From the NCBI RefSeq assembly GCF_002355515.1, contig NZ_AP014813.1, positions 1-41,417 of the forward strand: a stretch of DNA of 41,417 bases, read 5' to 3'. Within the stretch, counting starts at the first letter, position 1, and the number at the start of each line of letters is the position of its first letter. This stretch comes from Methylorubrum populi. Its GTDB lineage: Bacteria > Pseudomonadota > Alphaproteobacteria > Rhizobiales > Beijerinckiaceae. Shown piece by piece: positions 22,964 through 30,813 of the stretch. The translations under genes and the position numbers were made by a program. The notes beneath the pieces are model-generated. The model had not been told where the DNA came from. It was given only the letters and a program-made list of their open reading frames with translations, and did no database searches.

Positions 22964-25357
22964 TCAAGCTGCTGCCGACCGCCATTGCCGGCGGAACAGC
23001 GGGAGCCAGGCCGCCGGGTCCGGCCCGACTTCCGCGATCAATCGTTCCATGAGGCGTACCGTGCTCGCGCGTCCGGAAAGGACGGCCACCAGGTCATCGA
23101 GGCCGGTCAGGTCCAGCTCGCAGGCCACCGAGGCGTTGCCCTGTTTGAGCAGGAAGCGTCGGCCGCCGACCGTCAGGTCTTCGCGCACCGCCAGATATTC
23201 GGGTTCGGTCAGCTTGAGCCCGTCGCGATAGTCGGCCGCGTCCGCCCGTGTGTTGGGGAGCAGGATTTGTGTCGGGCATTGTTCGATGATGCTGTGCGCG
23301 ATCGGACTGCGCAGCGCGTCCGCCGGCGATTGCGTCGCCAGGATCACGAGGCCGTTGAGCTTCCGGATCGTCTTGAGCTTGTCGTTGACGAGATCGCGGA
23401 AGCCCGGATCGAGCAGCACCTTCCAGAACTCGTCGATCGCCAGCACCAGGCGACGGCCATCGAGCAGACTTTCCACCCGGTGGAACAGATAGGAGAGGAT
23501 CGGCCCGCGCGTGACCGGATCGTCCAGAACCGCCGTCACGTCGAAGCCGAGAAAGGGCGCATCGAGCGACACCAGGTCCTCGTCGTTGTCGAGCACCCAG
23601 CCGAGCGCCCCGCCCTTGCACCATTTGTCGAGTCTGGCCCCCGGCCCTTCCGGGTCAGACTGGCCGAGGAAGGCGCGCAGCTCGCCGAGCGAGCGTGCTT
23701 CCGCCGGCAGCGCCAGCACCGACCGCACCCCCAGCTCAAGCCGCCGTTCCTGTTCGGGCAGCATGTCACGGCCGTTCTCGAGCACGAGCGCCTTGACCAG
23801 CTCTTTCAGGAACTCGACGTCGGCGGGTGCCGTCGTGAGCGCCTTGAGCGGTGCCAGGCCCGATGGTTCTCCGGCTGGCAGGACGAGATATGTCCCGCCG
23901 ACGGCGCGCGCGAGAATGTCGCCGCCCCGATCCTTGTCGAAGAACACGACCTGCGCGCGTTGGCGCTCCGCCATCGCCAGCAGGAACAGCACGAGCGTCG
24001 TCTTGCCCGACCCGGCCGGGCCGGCGACGAACACGTTGCCGAGGTCCGTCACCGTGTCGGTCGGGGCGTGAAGATGAAAACGGTAGCCGGTTCCGCCGGT
24101 GGACCGGAATACCGTGACCGGCTCGCCCCAATGCCCGTGCGCGACGCCCGCCGGGTAATTATGCAAGCTCGCCATCGCCGCGAAGTTGCGCGAGCTGATC
24201 GCTCCCGGCCGCGTCCGCAGCCGCATGTTGCCGGGGAGCTGCGCCCAATAGGCGGCTTCCAGCGCGAGATCCTCGCGGACGATGACCGCGCCGCTTTCCG
24301 CCAGATCGCGCCGCGCCCGCGCCGCGGTTTGGCGCAGGGTGTCGAGGCCGTCCGCGAAGGTGACGAGCGTCAGGTGATGATCGCCCATGACGAAGGCGTT
24401 GGAGGCGAGCATGTCGGCCGCTTCGGTCAGCGCCGCCGTCTGGCTGGCGGCCTTGTCCTGGGCCGTCACCATCTGGTTCTGCTTGCGGGACATGATGTTC
24501 TGCGCGACCTGCTTGTTCAGGAAGCCGAACGACTGCGTGAGAACACACCGATAGGGCGCGCCGAGCACGGCATCGAACATGCCCGGCCAAGTGGTCGCGG
24601 GATACTCGCGCAGCCCGAAGCCGGCTGCGAAGGTCGAGCCCCCTGCTCCCCGGATTTCGATCGCCTCGCGACCGATGATGACGCGATCGGTGTAGATCGC
24701 CCCGCCGAGATGGCCGTTTACCAGCGGGACCGGCATGTGCTCGCCGGTCAACACCAGGCGCAGCGCCTCGGCCAACTCCGAGAACATGATTCCGTTCGCT
24801 TCGCGCATTTCAAGCTGGCGAGCGCCATAGGCGCCCAGCTCGTAGACCAGCGTCGAGACGACGTTGCCGATCGCTTCGAGGTTCGTCGGCGATGCGGCCC
24901 GCCTCCGATCGCCACGCTTGCGGCGCGCGAACAGCGCCGCGATGTTGCCTTCAGCCACCCCGGCCGAGCTGGCGGAGCGCAGCACGACCGACAGGAACAA
25001 TTCGTTTCGAAAGAGCCGGTTCGCCATGAGGCGGTCGCGATAGGCAGTGTCCAGTTCGCGCGCGAAGGCGCTCCTGCACTCGGCCTCGGGGTACTCCGTC
25101 CCATCCGCCAGCGAACGGACCACATGCGTTGCCAGCACGATCTGTTCGGAGGCGATGTTGCGAAGAAGAATGTTGCGCTGCGCGTGCCGGGCGTTGACCT
25201 CCAGAGGGTCCGCCGTCTCGAACGCCGCGCCGTCCAGACGCAGCATCGCCATCAGCGAGCCGTCATCGAGCAGCAGCACCCCCGGCGTGGCATGACCGAT
25301 ATAGGGAACGTAGGTGTCGGGCTCGCGTTCGCGCGCCGCAGCCGAGAGGTTAAACAT
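22964..25357 (-). CDS. virB4: VirB4 conjugation ATPase
   Basis: 797 residues. Walker A FVAGPAGSGKTTLVLFLL lies near residue 446, Walker B LVLAIDEFWKVL near 642, and a Gln-containing motif LVILATQSPADALRS follows. The N-terminal half carries the VirB3-contacting CagE domain. Length is typical. It supplies energy for pilus biogenesis and substrate transfer. The start overlaps the virB3 end by eight bases. The antisense frame is open over the whole gene, which is only a GC-rich codon shadow. Confidence 0.95.
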   Translation of the reverse strand: MFNLSAAAREREPDTYVPYIGHATPGVLLLDDGSLMAMLRLDGAAFETADPLEVNARHAQRNILLRNIASEQIVLATHVVRSLADGTEYPEAECRSAFARELDTAYRDRLMANRLFRNELFLSVVLRSASSAGVAEGNIAALFARRKRGDRRRAASPTNLEAIGNVVSTLVYELGAYGARQLEMREANGIMFSELAEALRLVLTGEHMPVPLVNGHLGGAIYTDRVIIGREAIEIRGAGGSTFAAGFGLREYPATTWPGMFDAVLGAPYRCVLTQSFGFLNKQVAQNIMSRKQNQMVTAQDKAASQTAALTEAADMLASNAFVMGDHHLTLVTFADGLDTLRQTAARARRDLAESGAVIVREDLALEAAYWAQLPGNMRLRTRPGAISSRNFAAMASLHNYPAGVAHGHWGEPVTVFRSTGGTGYRFHLHAPTDTVTDLGNVFVAGPAGSGKTTLVLFLLAMAERQRAQVVFFDKDRGGDILARAVGGTYLVLPAGEPSGLAPLKALTTAPADVEFLKELVKALVLENGRDMLPEQERRLELGVRSVLALPAEARSLGELRAFLGQSDPEGPGARLDKWCKGGALGWVLDNDEDLVSLDAPFLGFDVTAVLDDPVTRGPILSYLFHRVESLLDGRRLVLAIDEFWKVLLDPGFRDLVNDKLKTIRKLNGLVILATQSPADALRSPIAHSIIEQCPTQILLPNTRADAADYRDGLKLTEPEYLAVREDLTVGGRRFLLKQGNASVACELDLTGLDDLVAVLSGRASTVRLMERLIAEVGPDPAAWLPLFRRQWRSAAA

Positions 25358-25688
25358 GGACGCGGACCTCTCGCGCCTTGCGCGCCGGCCCGAGCGGGAG
25401 GGGGCTCACCGACGAGCCGCCCCAGCGGTCCTTGTTACGCGCCCGCCCCTTGGTCTCGGTCCAAAGCCGCAGCGTCTTGAACATATTGTAGTCGCGGCTG
25501 ACGAGTGCCCGCGTCGTGTAGTGGATGACCAGACCGATGAGCAGGTAGAATGGGTTGGACATGAGGACGAAGATGATCCCCGTCGCCATCCCGTTGACAG
25601 CAAGTGCTTCCAGCGGCACGCCCTGCCACATCGCAGGCCGCGTGCAGGCGAGAAACAGCGCATCCTCTGTTAGCTCACCCCGCGCCAT
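25350..25688 (-). CDS. virB3: VirB3/TrbD inner-membrane protein
   Basis: 112 residues. TEDALFLACTRPAMWQGVPL at the N-terminus is the VirB3 signature, followed by two membrane helices (about 30-60) and a basic tail. VirB3 acts with VirB4 at the inner membrane. Its ATG lies directly after the virB2 stop. Confidence 0.92.
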   Translation of the reverse strand: MARGELTEDALFLACTRPAMWQGVPLEALAVNGMATGIIFVLMSNPFYLLIGLVIHYTTRALVSRDYNMFKTLRLWTETKGRARNKDRWGGSSVSPLPLGPARKAREVRVHV

Positions 25689-26093
25689 CTACTGGCCTAT
25701 GATCTGGTTGACGATCCAAGCCGACGAGAACACCAGCATGACGCCGAGGATCACGCCGCCGGCCGCGCGCATTGACAGCGCACCCATCATCGCGCCGATC
25801 CCGACGACGCAGATCGCCAGAACCGCGATCAGCTTACCGGCCTTGCCGGTGATGATATTGACCGCGTTCTGGAAGAAGGTCGTAATATCGCCTTGTCCGC
25901 CGCCGGCTTGCGCGAAGGCGGGATCGGCGAGGGCTGTCATCGCCAGCGCCGCCAAGGCGAACACCGCGGTCCTGCGCGCGTCGAGCTGGCGCGCCCGTGT
26001 GAAGCATCGCGACGCCGCCCCCCGTACCGCACTGTCGAGCCGCGACGGCACGAGCGCCAGTGACGCCGCCAACCTGAGCATGGTGGATTTCAT
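25689..26093 (-). CDS. virB2: VirB2/TrbC major pilin
   Basis: 134 residues. A long basic leader ends in FALAALAMTALADPAFA, with cleavage after AFA giving a mature pilin of about 73 residues. Two membrane helices follow (LIAVLAICVVGIGAMMGAL and VILGVMLVFSSAWIVNQII). The N-terminal extension of about 60 residues before cleavage is longer than usual; a later start is possible but no other start has a better ribosome site. Confidence 0.88.
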   Translation of the reverse strand: MKSTMLRLAASLALVPSRLDSAVRGAASRCFTRARQLDARRTAVFALAALAMTALADPAFAQAGGGQGDITTFFQNAVNIITGKAGKLIAVLAICVVGIGAMMGALSMRAAGGVILGVMLVFSSAWIVNQIIGQ

Positions 26094-26139
26094 AAAATGC
26101 CCTCACTTGGTTGAGCAGGCGACAGGGGCGATGACGCGG

Positions 26140-26154
26140 CTTGCACGGTGCAAG
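26140..26154. promoter_or_regulatory. Palindromic operator site 4, between virB1 and virB2
   Basis: CTTGCAC-G-GTGCAAG with perfect arms, 46 bases upstream of the virB2 start, in the only sizeable gap (26094-26219) of the virB operon. It is well placed to control virB2 and the genes after it. Confidence 0.7.
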
Positions 26155-26219
26155 CGCATCGTCCGATCGCCGGGGCGGCCTGGCAGCGCCCCGATGAATG
26201 GGATGGGTGACGATCACCG

Positions 26220-26963
26220 TTATCGGGGCGATGCAGCGACATTGACGCTCGCTCCCAACTGGACGGGTTGAAGCTGGACCGGCGCTGCCTGTGCAGGCGA
26301 CGAGGCCGGGGCGGCGGATGGAACGGGCTGCGGCATCGGTCGCGATCCGCCGAAGACGGAGCTTCCATACTGGCGCGCGTAACGAGCTTGGCCGAACACG
26401 TCCCAGTTCGGAGGCGGCGGGGGAAGCTGCGGCGCGGCAGTTCCCTGCTCACCCTCCTGTCCACCTGGAGCCTCGCCACTCAGCCGGATCGCCGGCACCA
26501 CTTGTTCGGCCGATGCCTGGACCTTGGCGACATAACCGTTGGCGAAGCCGCGAGCGGGATGGCCGGTGTTGTAGCGCGAGAGTGCCTGTAAGAGCGCCGG
26601 TTGCGTATCTTGGCCCGCTGCGGGGACACGGTAGGCGGCGGTCAGCACGCGCGCTGCGCCGGCAACATTCTTGCAAGGGTCGAAGGCGTCGGCGACCGTC
26701 ATGCCGAGGCCGGAAAGGTTGGCGCTGTTGACCTGCATCAGTCCCAGGTCAACGGAATGGTGTTTGGCGACGATGAGGTCGGTCGCGAGGGCGATGGCTT
26801 CTTCGCGGGATCGCGGGAGGTAGCGGCGACGGCCGGTGTTGTCGTTGATGGCGCCGGTGTGGAAGCCGCTTTCCGTGCGGGCGATGGCTGCGAGCGTATC
26901 GACGTGGACGGAAGGCCCGCAGCTTGCGGCGAGCTGGGTGAAGACGGCCAGCGGAAGGATCAT
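26220..26963 (-). CDS. virB1: VirB1-like lytic transglycosylase
   Basis: 247 residues. The SLT domain shows the catalytic Glu in IARTESGFHTGAIN (about 28-41), GLMQVNSANLSGLG and LSRYNTGHPARGFANGYV. The C-terminal third is Pro/Gln-rich. It opens peptidoglycan for channel assembly. Residues 1-14 are a short hydrophobic signal sequence. Confidence 0.9.
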   Translation of the reverse strand: MILPLAVFTQLAASCGPSVHVDTLAAIARTESGFHTGAINDNTGRRRYLPRSREEAIALATDLIVAKHHSVDLGLMQVNSANLSGLGMTVADAFDPCKNVAGAARVLTAAYRVPAAGQDTQPALLQALSRYNTGHPARGFANGYVAKVQASAEQVVPAIRLSGEAPGGQEGEQGTAAPQLPPPPPNWDVFGQARYARQYGSSVFGGSRPMPQPVPSAAPASSPAQAAPVQLQPVQLGASVNVAASPR

Positions 26964-26990
26964 GAGGCCCTTCCTTGGCCTTCCGACTGA

Positions 26991-27341
26991 CTAGGGAGAT
27001 GGCGCCTTCCCGCCGGCTCCCTCGCTGTCCGAGAAGGAGCGATAGCGTGCCAGGTCAGGGTCGCCGTCCATGTAGAGGCCGATGAACCCGTAATATCCGA
27101 AGTCGTCGCGGAGCAGAGCGAGAAGGCGGTTGAGATCGCGGTAGGTGCGATCGTCCTTGTCCGCCCAGGTGCGGAGCGGCAGGAACTCGCGCCGCCAGCT
27201 CGGCCGAATATAGGCGAGATGTTCCGCCGCATCCCCGATCGTCTTGGTGATGATGAGGACGTTGCGCAGGTGGCCGCCGTTTTGCAGCTCTTCCCTGATT
27301 TCTCCTTCCTGTAGCCCTGTCGCCAACGGGCGCTCCCGCAA
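26991..27341 (-). CDS. Conserved-looking hypothetical protein at the head of the virB operon
   Basis: About 116 residues if read from TTG 27341; the frame is open to 27368 with no ATG in this stretch. A strong GGAAGGAG lies inside the frame near 27297-27304 but is not followed by an ordinary start, so the true start is unsettled. It contains NVLIITKTIGDAAEHLAYIRPSW and a compact acidic/aromatic C-terminal part (DDFGYYGFIGLYMDGDPD). I do not recognise the family. It is 27 bases upstream of virB1 and probably co-transcribed with it. Confidence 0.5.
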   Translation of the reverse strand: MRERPLATGLQEGEIREELQNGGHLRNVLIITKTIGDAAEHLAYIRPSWRREFLPLRTWADKDDRTYRDLNRLLALLRDDFGYYGFIGLYMDGDPDLARYRSFSDSEGAGGKAPSP

Positions 27342-27585
27342 GTTGATCGCCCGAGGGCGGAAACCTCAATGCGGACAGATTCCCCGAGACCCGCCGATCC
27401 GATGCCACTTCGCGCACCATCGATCGGAGAACCCGGAGCGAGTCGAATCGCTCCTTGACGAACGCTGCCCCTGGCTTCGTGTCTAACAGCGAAGCAGGGG
27501 TGCTTGCGAGCCGACATTGAAGGGAGGCGCTGCACCAAGCGATTCTCTCCTACCTTAATTCGTTTTCCCGACACTAAACGGAATG

Positions 27586-27603
27586 GCGTTTTTATCAAAA
27601 CGC
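27586..27603 (+). terminator. Possible plus-strand intrinsic terminator
   Basis: GCGTTTT-TATC-AAAACGC is a perfect 7-bp stem followed by TTTTCTT. The stem is AT-rich and therefore weak. No plus-strand gene clearly ends here. A second hairpin begins five bases later. Confidence 0.35.
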
Positions 27604-27607
27604 TTTT

Positions 27608-27647
27608 CTTCATAGGGCGGATTCAACCGTTTATCCGCTCTATGAAG
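27608..27647. repeat. 15-bp inverted repeat in the AT-rich gap before repC
   Basis: CTTCATAGGGCGGAT and ATCCGCTCTATGAAG pair at 14 of 15 positions around a 10-base loop. It contains TTATCCGCT, resembling a DnaA box at 7 of 9 positions. The surrounding 27540-27700 is the most AT-rich part of this region. It could be a protein site, part of an origin, or a transcript boundary. Confidence 0.45.
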
Positions 27648-27824
27648 CGCATGGAAAATGGAAAAAAAGCAAGCAATAACAGTGAAATACCGGCGGGCGG
27701 GAGCGTGGATGAGCGACGGACGCAGCAGCGTGTCCGGAATGTCACTCGCGATATAATGGAATGGCGCGATAGAGGTGTTTTGCAAAAAACGCCTCGCAAA
27801 CCTAAACTCCGCCGGTGCGGCTGA
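27642..27824 (+). CDS. Possible small basic protein
   Basis: A 60-codon frame from ATG 27642 (or 27651) ending in a basic segment (TPRKPKLRR), with RVRNVTRDIMEWRDRG in the middle. There is no convincing ribosome site and it starts inside the inverted repeat. Codon use differs from the GC-rich backbone. It may be a copy-control peptide or chance. Confidence 0.25.
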   Translation: MKRMENGKKASNNSEIPAGGSVDERRTQQRVRNVTRDIMEWRDRGVLQKTPRKPKLRRCG

Positions 27825-27880
27825 TTCTGGTTGTGAAGCGCGGCGAGGCTTCGCCGAGGCGTGCAGAAGGGTCGATCGCT

Positions 27881-27961
27881 ATGTCCGAATTGACGCGCAC
27901 AGGTTCGCGCGCCATCGTGAGAGTTATCGACGTTTTTTTGAAAGGGGATTCGCCCGAGTGA
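27881..27961 (+). CDS. Possible 26-residue leader peptide upstream of repC
   Basis: ATG 27881 is preceded by AGAAGGG at a usable distance and followed by an amphipathic stretch (AIVRVIDVFLKGDSPE) to TGA 27959-27961. It ends 22 bases before the terminator hairpin of the predicted antisense RNA, so its translation could influence folding of the repC leader. Too short for a firm call. Confidence 0.25.
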   Translation: MSELTRTGSRAIVRVIDVFLKGDSPE

Positions 27962-27974
27962 CGTAGCCCGAGCC

Positions 27975-28056
27975 GGAAAACGAAAAAGCCCCCGCGCCAA
28001 CGGAGGCTTTTTCTGAAGAGGTCACGCAGGCCGCCTGACCGACAATCTGTTTGCAC
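27975..28056 (-). ncRNA. Predicted antisense (counter-transcribed) RNA regulating repC
   Basis: A minus-strand promoter (28062-28090) would start an RNA near 28055 that ends at the terminator hairpin 27983-28012, giving about 80 bases complementary to the repC leader. Small antisense RNAs of this size just upstream of repC are known in repABC plasmids, where they set copy number and incompatibility. The promoter, hairpin and position all fit; expression is inferred. Confidence 0.6.
27983..28012 (-). terminator. Intrinsic terminator of the antisense RNA
   Basis: AAAAAGCC (27983-27990) pairs with GGCTTTTT (28005-28012), with extra C-G pairs inside. On the minus strand the stem is followed by TTTTTCGTTTTC. 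It is nearly symmetrical and could also act on plus-strand transcripts, as expected for an attenuation element in the repC leader. Confidence 0.6.
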
Positions 28057-28061
28057 TTGAG

Positions 28062-28090
28062 AGAGTAGGGGCGCCAACGATCGGCGTCAA
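28062..28090 (-). promoter_or_regulatory. Predicted promoter of the antisense RNA
   Basis: Minus strand: TTGACG (28090-28085), a 17-base spacer, TACTCT (28067-28062). Confidence 0.55.
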
Positions 28091-28100
28091 GACTCTCAAC

Positions 28101-28144
28101 GGTGGCCTGCGCCCTTTTCCCAAGGCTCCTTCAACCCCGAAGGA
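28101..28144 (+). promoter_or_regulatory. repC leader: alternative pairing and ribosome-site hairpin
   Basis: TCCTTC (28127-28132) and GAAGGA (28139-28144) form a 6-bp stem that hides the repC ribosome site. Upstream, GGTGGCCTGCG (28101-28111) can pair with CGCAGGCCGCC (28025-28035) over 11 positions with one G-U. The latter segment is within the antisense RNA target, so antisense binding would change the leader fold. This matches the logic of repABC control but is inferred from pairing only. Confidence 0.5.
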
Positions 28145-28151
28145 CCGAGAG

Positions 28152-29462
28152 ATGATGCAGTCTGCCGCGACGCCCACAGGGCGGCGCAAGATAACCGCGC
28201 GCATGTTGAGCGCGCAGGCCGCCTATGGCGGCGATTACGACCCCACGACCCCCGGCAAGGTGCTCAGCGCCTTCAAGCGGGCCTCGAATGCTCTGGGGAT
28301 ACCCCGCCGTCTGGTGGACCTTGTGGACTACCTGGTCGGCCGCACGTTCGCGGCCGACTGGTCGGGTAAAGCGGTGATGGCTTGGCCGAGCAACGCGACG
28401 CTGGGTGACGCGCTCGATCTAGGCCGGACGCAGATCAAGACGCTGATCCGCGTCGGCCAGGAGCTGGGTCTGTTCGAGATGCGAGACGCGCCGAACGGCC
28501 AGCGCTACGGCCATAGGCACGCCGGCCGCGTGACCAGCGCCTATGGCTTCGACCTGACTCCCCTCGCCGTCCGCAAGGCCGAGTTCGAGCAGATCGCCGC
28601 GGCCCATGCTGAGCAGCGCCGGGAAGCCGGCCGGCTGCGATCGGAGATCATCGTCGTGCGCAACCGCATCCTTTCTCTCACCGAGCTGGGTCAGGACGGT
28701 GGTGCCGCCGGCGACTGGCAGGGTGTCGCAAGCGAAGCTTACCGCATCGCGGGGCGTCGCTCGGGCAGCTACGACCCGCGGCACCTGGCGGCGATCCTGT
28801 CGGAGCTGGACGAGCTGCATGAAGCCGCGGTCGAGGCGCTGACGCCGGCCGAACCTGCGGAACAGATGGATCAGAACGCCGATCATGCGGTGTCCGATCC
28901 TGTGGATACTGACCCCAAGGGGCCGGAAAATCGGCCAGCTATTACACCTACAAACCCACCTTCTATTGCTAAAGCAAATACAGAAGCGGACGGGCCTAGT
29001 CGGCCCGGAGTCATCCGAAGAGGCGCAGCCAATCAACACGATACCCCAAGAACAAATATCGTGGAGGCTGCGCCTGTAAAAACGGACAAGAGGGAAGGAA
29101 GACGAGAGAGTGCCCTGCGCGGATTCGTCGTGACGACCGACTTCATCCTGAGAATCGCACCGGCCTTTCAAAGCTGGACAACAGGCCCGCAGCCATCATG
29201 GCGAGAGCTGTTGGAAGCGAGCTGGATGGTTCGATCGGAGCTGGGAATCTCGCAGCACGCTTGGGGGCAGGCATGTACCACGCTCGGCCAGACCGAGGCC
29301 GTGACGATGCTCGCCGCGATTTCTGCGCGCCATGCTGCCGGCGACGTGAAATCACCGGGCGGATTGATGCGCCGAATGGTCGAACTGCACGAACGCGGCG
29401 AGCTTCGGCTCGATCGCACGCTGTTCGGCTTGGCCGATGGTCTGAAAGGGGAGCCGCATTGA
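28152..29462 (+). CDS. repC: RepC-type replication initiator
   Basis: 436 residues. The N-terminal domain (about 17-160) shows LSAFKRASNALGIPRRLVDLVDYLVGRT, then WPSNATLGDALDLGRTQIKTLIRVGQELGL and MRDAPNGQRYGHR, the winged-helix DNA-binding part of RepC. The C-terminal domain (about 318-425) has the SWRELLEASWMVRSELGIS and SPGGLMRRMVELHERGELR segments. The linker is variable and AT-rich in DNA. ATG 28152 follows AAGGA by seven bases. Unlike classical repABC operons, repA and repB are not adjacent; ParA and KorB genes lie 9 kb away. Copy number is probably set by the antisense RNA. Confidence 0.9.
   Translation: MMQSAATPTGRRKITARMLSAQAAYGGDYDPTTPGKVLSAFKRASNALGIPRRLVDLVDYLVGRTFAADWSGKAVMAWPSNATLGDALDLGRTQIKTLIRVGQELGLFEMRDAPNGQRYGHRHAGRVTSAYGFDLTPLAVRKAEFEQIAAAHAEQRREAGRLRSEIIVVRNRILSLTELGQDGGAAGDWQGVASEAYRIAGRRSGSYDPRHLAAILSELDELHEAAVEALTPAEPAEQMDQNADHAVSDPVDTDPKGPENRPAITPTNPPSIAKANTEADGPSRPGVIRRGAANQHDTPRTNIVEAAPVKTDKREGRRESALRGFVVTTDFILRIAPAFQSWTTGPQPSWRELLEASWMVRSELGISQHAWGQACTTLGQTEAVTMLAAISARHAAGDVKSPGGLMRRMVELHERGELRLDRTLFGLADGLKGEPH
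29022..29074. other. Candidate replication origin inside repC
   Basis: GGCGCAGCC (29022-29030) and GGCTGCGCC (29066-29074) are perfect inverted arms; nested inside are CACGAT (29037-29042) and ATCGTG (29058-29063) around an AT-rich core. The surrounding 28930-29090 is much richer in A+T than the rest of repC and encodes the variable linker. In repABC plasmids oriV lies within repC, so this is the best origin candidate. Confidence 0.45.
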
Positions 29463-29473
29463 TCCACCGGTCA

Positions 29474-29508
29474 CGAAAAAGGCCCGAAGGGCGGCAACCC
29501 CTCGGGCC
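29474..29508 (-). terminator. Intrinsic terminator of the toxin-antitoxin operon
   Basis: GGCCCGAAGGG and CCCCTCGGGCC (29481-29508) form a long GC-rich stem; on the minus strand it is followed by TTTTTCG. It sits between the convergent repC and higA-like genes and may stop both. A further hairpin CCGGCTC/GAGCCGG is at 29521-29540. Confidence 0.65.
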
Positions 29509-29613
29509 TCGATCAGTGCGCCGGCTCATGCAGGAGCCGGAACACGGATAAACGTAGCAGAATCCGCGCCGAGTTACAGGGCTTCTGTTCGCGTGCCTGT
29601 CGGCGCCGAGCGT

Positions 29614-29628
29614 CTTGCACCGTGCAAG
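29614..29628. promoter_or_regulatory. Palindromic operator site 5, between repC and the toxin-antitoxin genes
   Basis: CTTGCAC-C-GTGCAAG with perfect arms, 44 bases past the antitoxin stop. Confidence 0.65.
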
Positions 29629-29672
29629 ATCGAGCGGCGTTCAAACAGGGCGCAAGCTTTCATGCCTGTGCT

Positions 29673-30002
29673 TCACGACAGAGCTTCAATGCCCTTGCGG
29701 CGAATGACGTTCAACAAAGCGAGCGCCGGTCCCTTAGCCTGCTTCGTCCCGCGTTCGAGCTGCGAGACATAGCCGGTCGTCAGGTTCAGGTATCTGGCAA
29801 GCGCGGCCTGGCTCAGATGCGCTCCTTCGCGCACGCTCCGGATTTCCTCCGGGGTGATCGGCGCAGCCGTAGGCGGCGCGTTCGGCCCCAGGTGGCGGAC
29901 GGTGATCTTCTCATAGGTGCCGGCGCTCAGCAGTCCGGCATCGTGCAGATCGTCGGCCGTTTCCAGCAGGGCTGCGGTCAGGTTGCTAAGCTTCTTTGCC
30001 AT
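29673..30002 (-). CDS. HigA-like antitoxin, XRE-type helix-turn-helix
   Basis: 109 residues. The C-terminal HTH is ITPEEIRSVREGAHLSQAALARYLNLTTGYVSQLERG (about 49-85), typical of the antitoxins that pair with RelE/HigB toxins. The N-terminal 45 residues probably bind the toxin. It overlaps the toxin gene by 17 bases and is the second gene, the order found in HigBA systems. It likely represses the pair through the direct repeats near 30376-30402. Confidence 0.85.
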   Translation of the reverse strand: MAKKLSNLTAALLETADDLHDAGLLSAGTYEKITVRHLGPNAPPTAAPITPEEIRSVREGAHLSQAALARYLNLTTGYVSQLERGTKQAKGPALALLNVIRRKGIEALS

Positions 30003-30366
30003 TTTCGATTTCCTGTAGCTTGCCGGCGTTCACGGCGTCATCGAGGGCGCTATCGGCCTGGGTCAGCAAGTCGGCGGCAATGTCTCTGAGGGTCTGCAAT
30101 TCGTCATCGTCGATGTTCTCGCGTTCGTTCTTGGCAAAGCCGTAGAGAAAGAACGCCCGATCCTCTGTTCGATAAGCCACGATCATGCGAAATCCGCCCG
30201 ATCGGCCTTGGCCAGGTCGAGCGACGCGCTGCTTGATGAGCCCGCCGCCCAGATCAGCGTCGATGATTCCGCGCTCGGCCCTCTCGATCGCCTCTTCCAA
30301 GCTCGCGTCGTTGATCCGCTCACGTCGGACGAACCGCACCATCCATTTGGTTTTGAATATCCGCAC
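29986..30366 (-). CDS. HigB/RelE-like toxin
   Basis: 126 residues from GTG 30366, the start that gives the normal family N-terminus (RIFKTKWMVRFVRRERI); ATG 30342 is a fallback. GGFRMIVAYRTEDRAFFLYGFAKNERENI carries the Arg, Tyr and Lys residues used by RelE-fold mRNA interferases. Together with the next gene it should stabilise the plasmid by killing or arresting plasmid-free cells. Confidence 0.85.
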   Translation of the reverse strand: MRIFKTKWMVRFVRRERINDASLEEAIERAERGIIDADLGGGLIKQRVARPGQGRSGGFRMIVAYRTEDRAFFLYGFAKNERENIDDDELQTLRDIAADLLTQADSALDDAVNAGKLQEIENGKEA

Positions 30367-30375
30367 GCCATGACC

Positions 30376-30417
30376 CTATAACACACAGAACTATAGCACA
30401 CAGGCGCATATTCGCAA
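30376..30417 (-). promoter_or_regulatory. Toxin-antitoxin promoter with repeated operator
   Basis: Minus strand: TTGCGA (30417-30412), 16 bases, TATAGT (30395-30390). Two 12-base direct repeats, TGTGTGYTATAG on the minus strand (30402-30391 and 30387-30376, 15 bases apart), overlap the minus-10 and the start site, a usual layout for autorepression by the toxin-antitoxin complex. Confidence 0.5.
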
Positions 30418-30428
30418 GCTGATTGGTT

Positions 30429-30813
30429 GGCGCCTGCCGCGCTGTGCGCGGCACCGCGGCTCTAGTCGCTTCGCTCCCCGAGCCCGCGAGCGGTCTCGGC
30501 CTGTCGGTGACGATCCGACTGGCGGGGCCAAGAACCGCTGGCGCGGATCTCGACCAGGTTCTTGCCGGCGCAGACGCGCCGGTCGGGGGAAGGGGGTTCC
30601 GACCCCCTCCCCCCAGCAAGGCCGACCAGACCGGCCGTGGCTCAGTCGCTGCGCTCCCTGCGCCCGCACCACCCGGTCAGCTCGACCTTGCCCCCCTCGC
30701 CCCCCGCTGTTCGCCACGAGGCAGGGGTGCAGGCGGGGCCTGCACCCCATGCATCAAGGAAGAGCGCACCATGTCCATCGTCCCACCCGATACACTCGGC
30801 GAAATCTTGATCG
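30429..30813 (+). repeat. 385-bp direct repeat, copy 1: highly folded leader
   Basis: Matches 36809-37193 with five differences and no gaps. It contains a series of strong hairpins: TGCCGCGC/GCGCGGCA (30435-30453), a long stem 30489-30501 with 30526-30539, CCGGCGC/GCGCCGG (30565-30582), a 13-bp G-rich stem (30585-30614) and GGGGTGCAGG/CCTGCACCCC (30724-30748). The last ends 22 bases before ATG 30771. No convincing protein frame lies in 30429-30770. Each copy precedes a plasmid operon, so a structured 5' leader is likely. Confidence 0.85.

Noticed and set aside
22985..25480. 831-codon open frame on the plus strand over virB4
   Set aside because: It is antisense to a full-length VirB4 with intact motifs; its product is rich in Arg, His and Gln with no domain. 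GC-rich third positions keep the opposite strand open.
30423..30770. Long frames within the 385-bp repeat on both strands
   Set aside because: They are low-complexity translations of hairpin DNA, without ribosome sites, and open in several frames at once.
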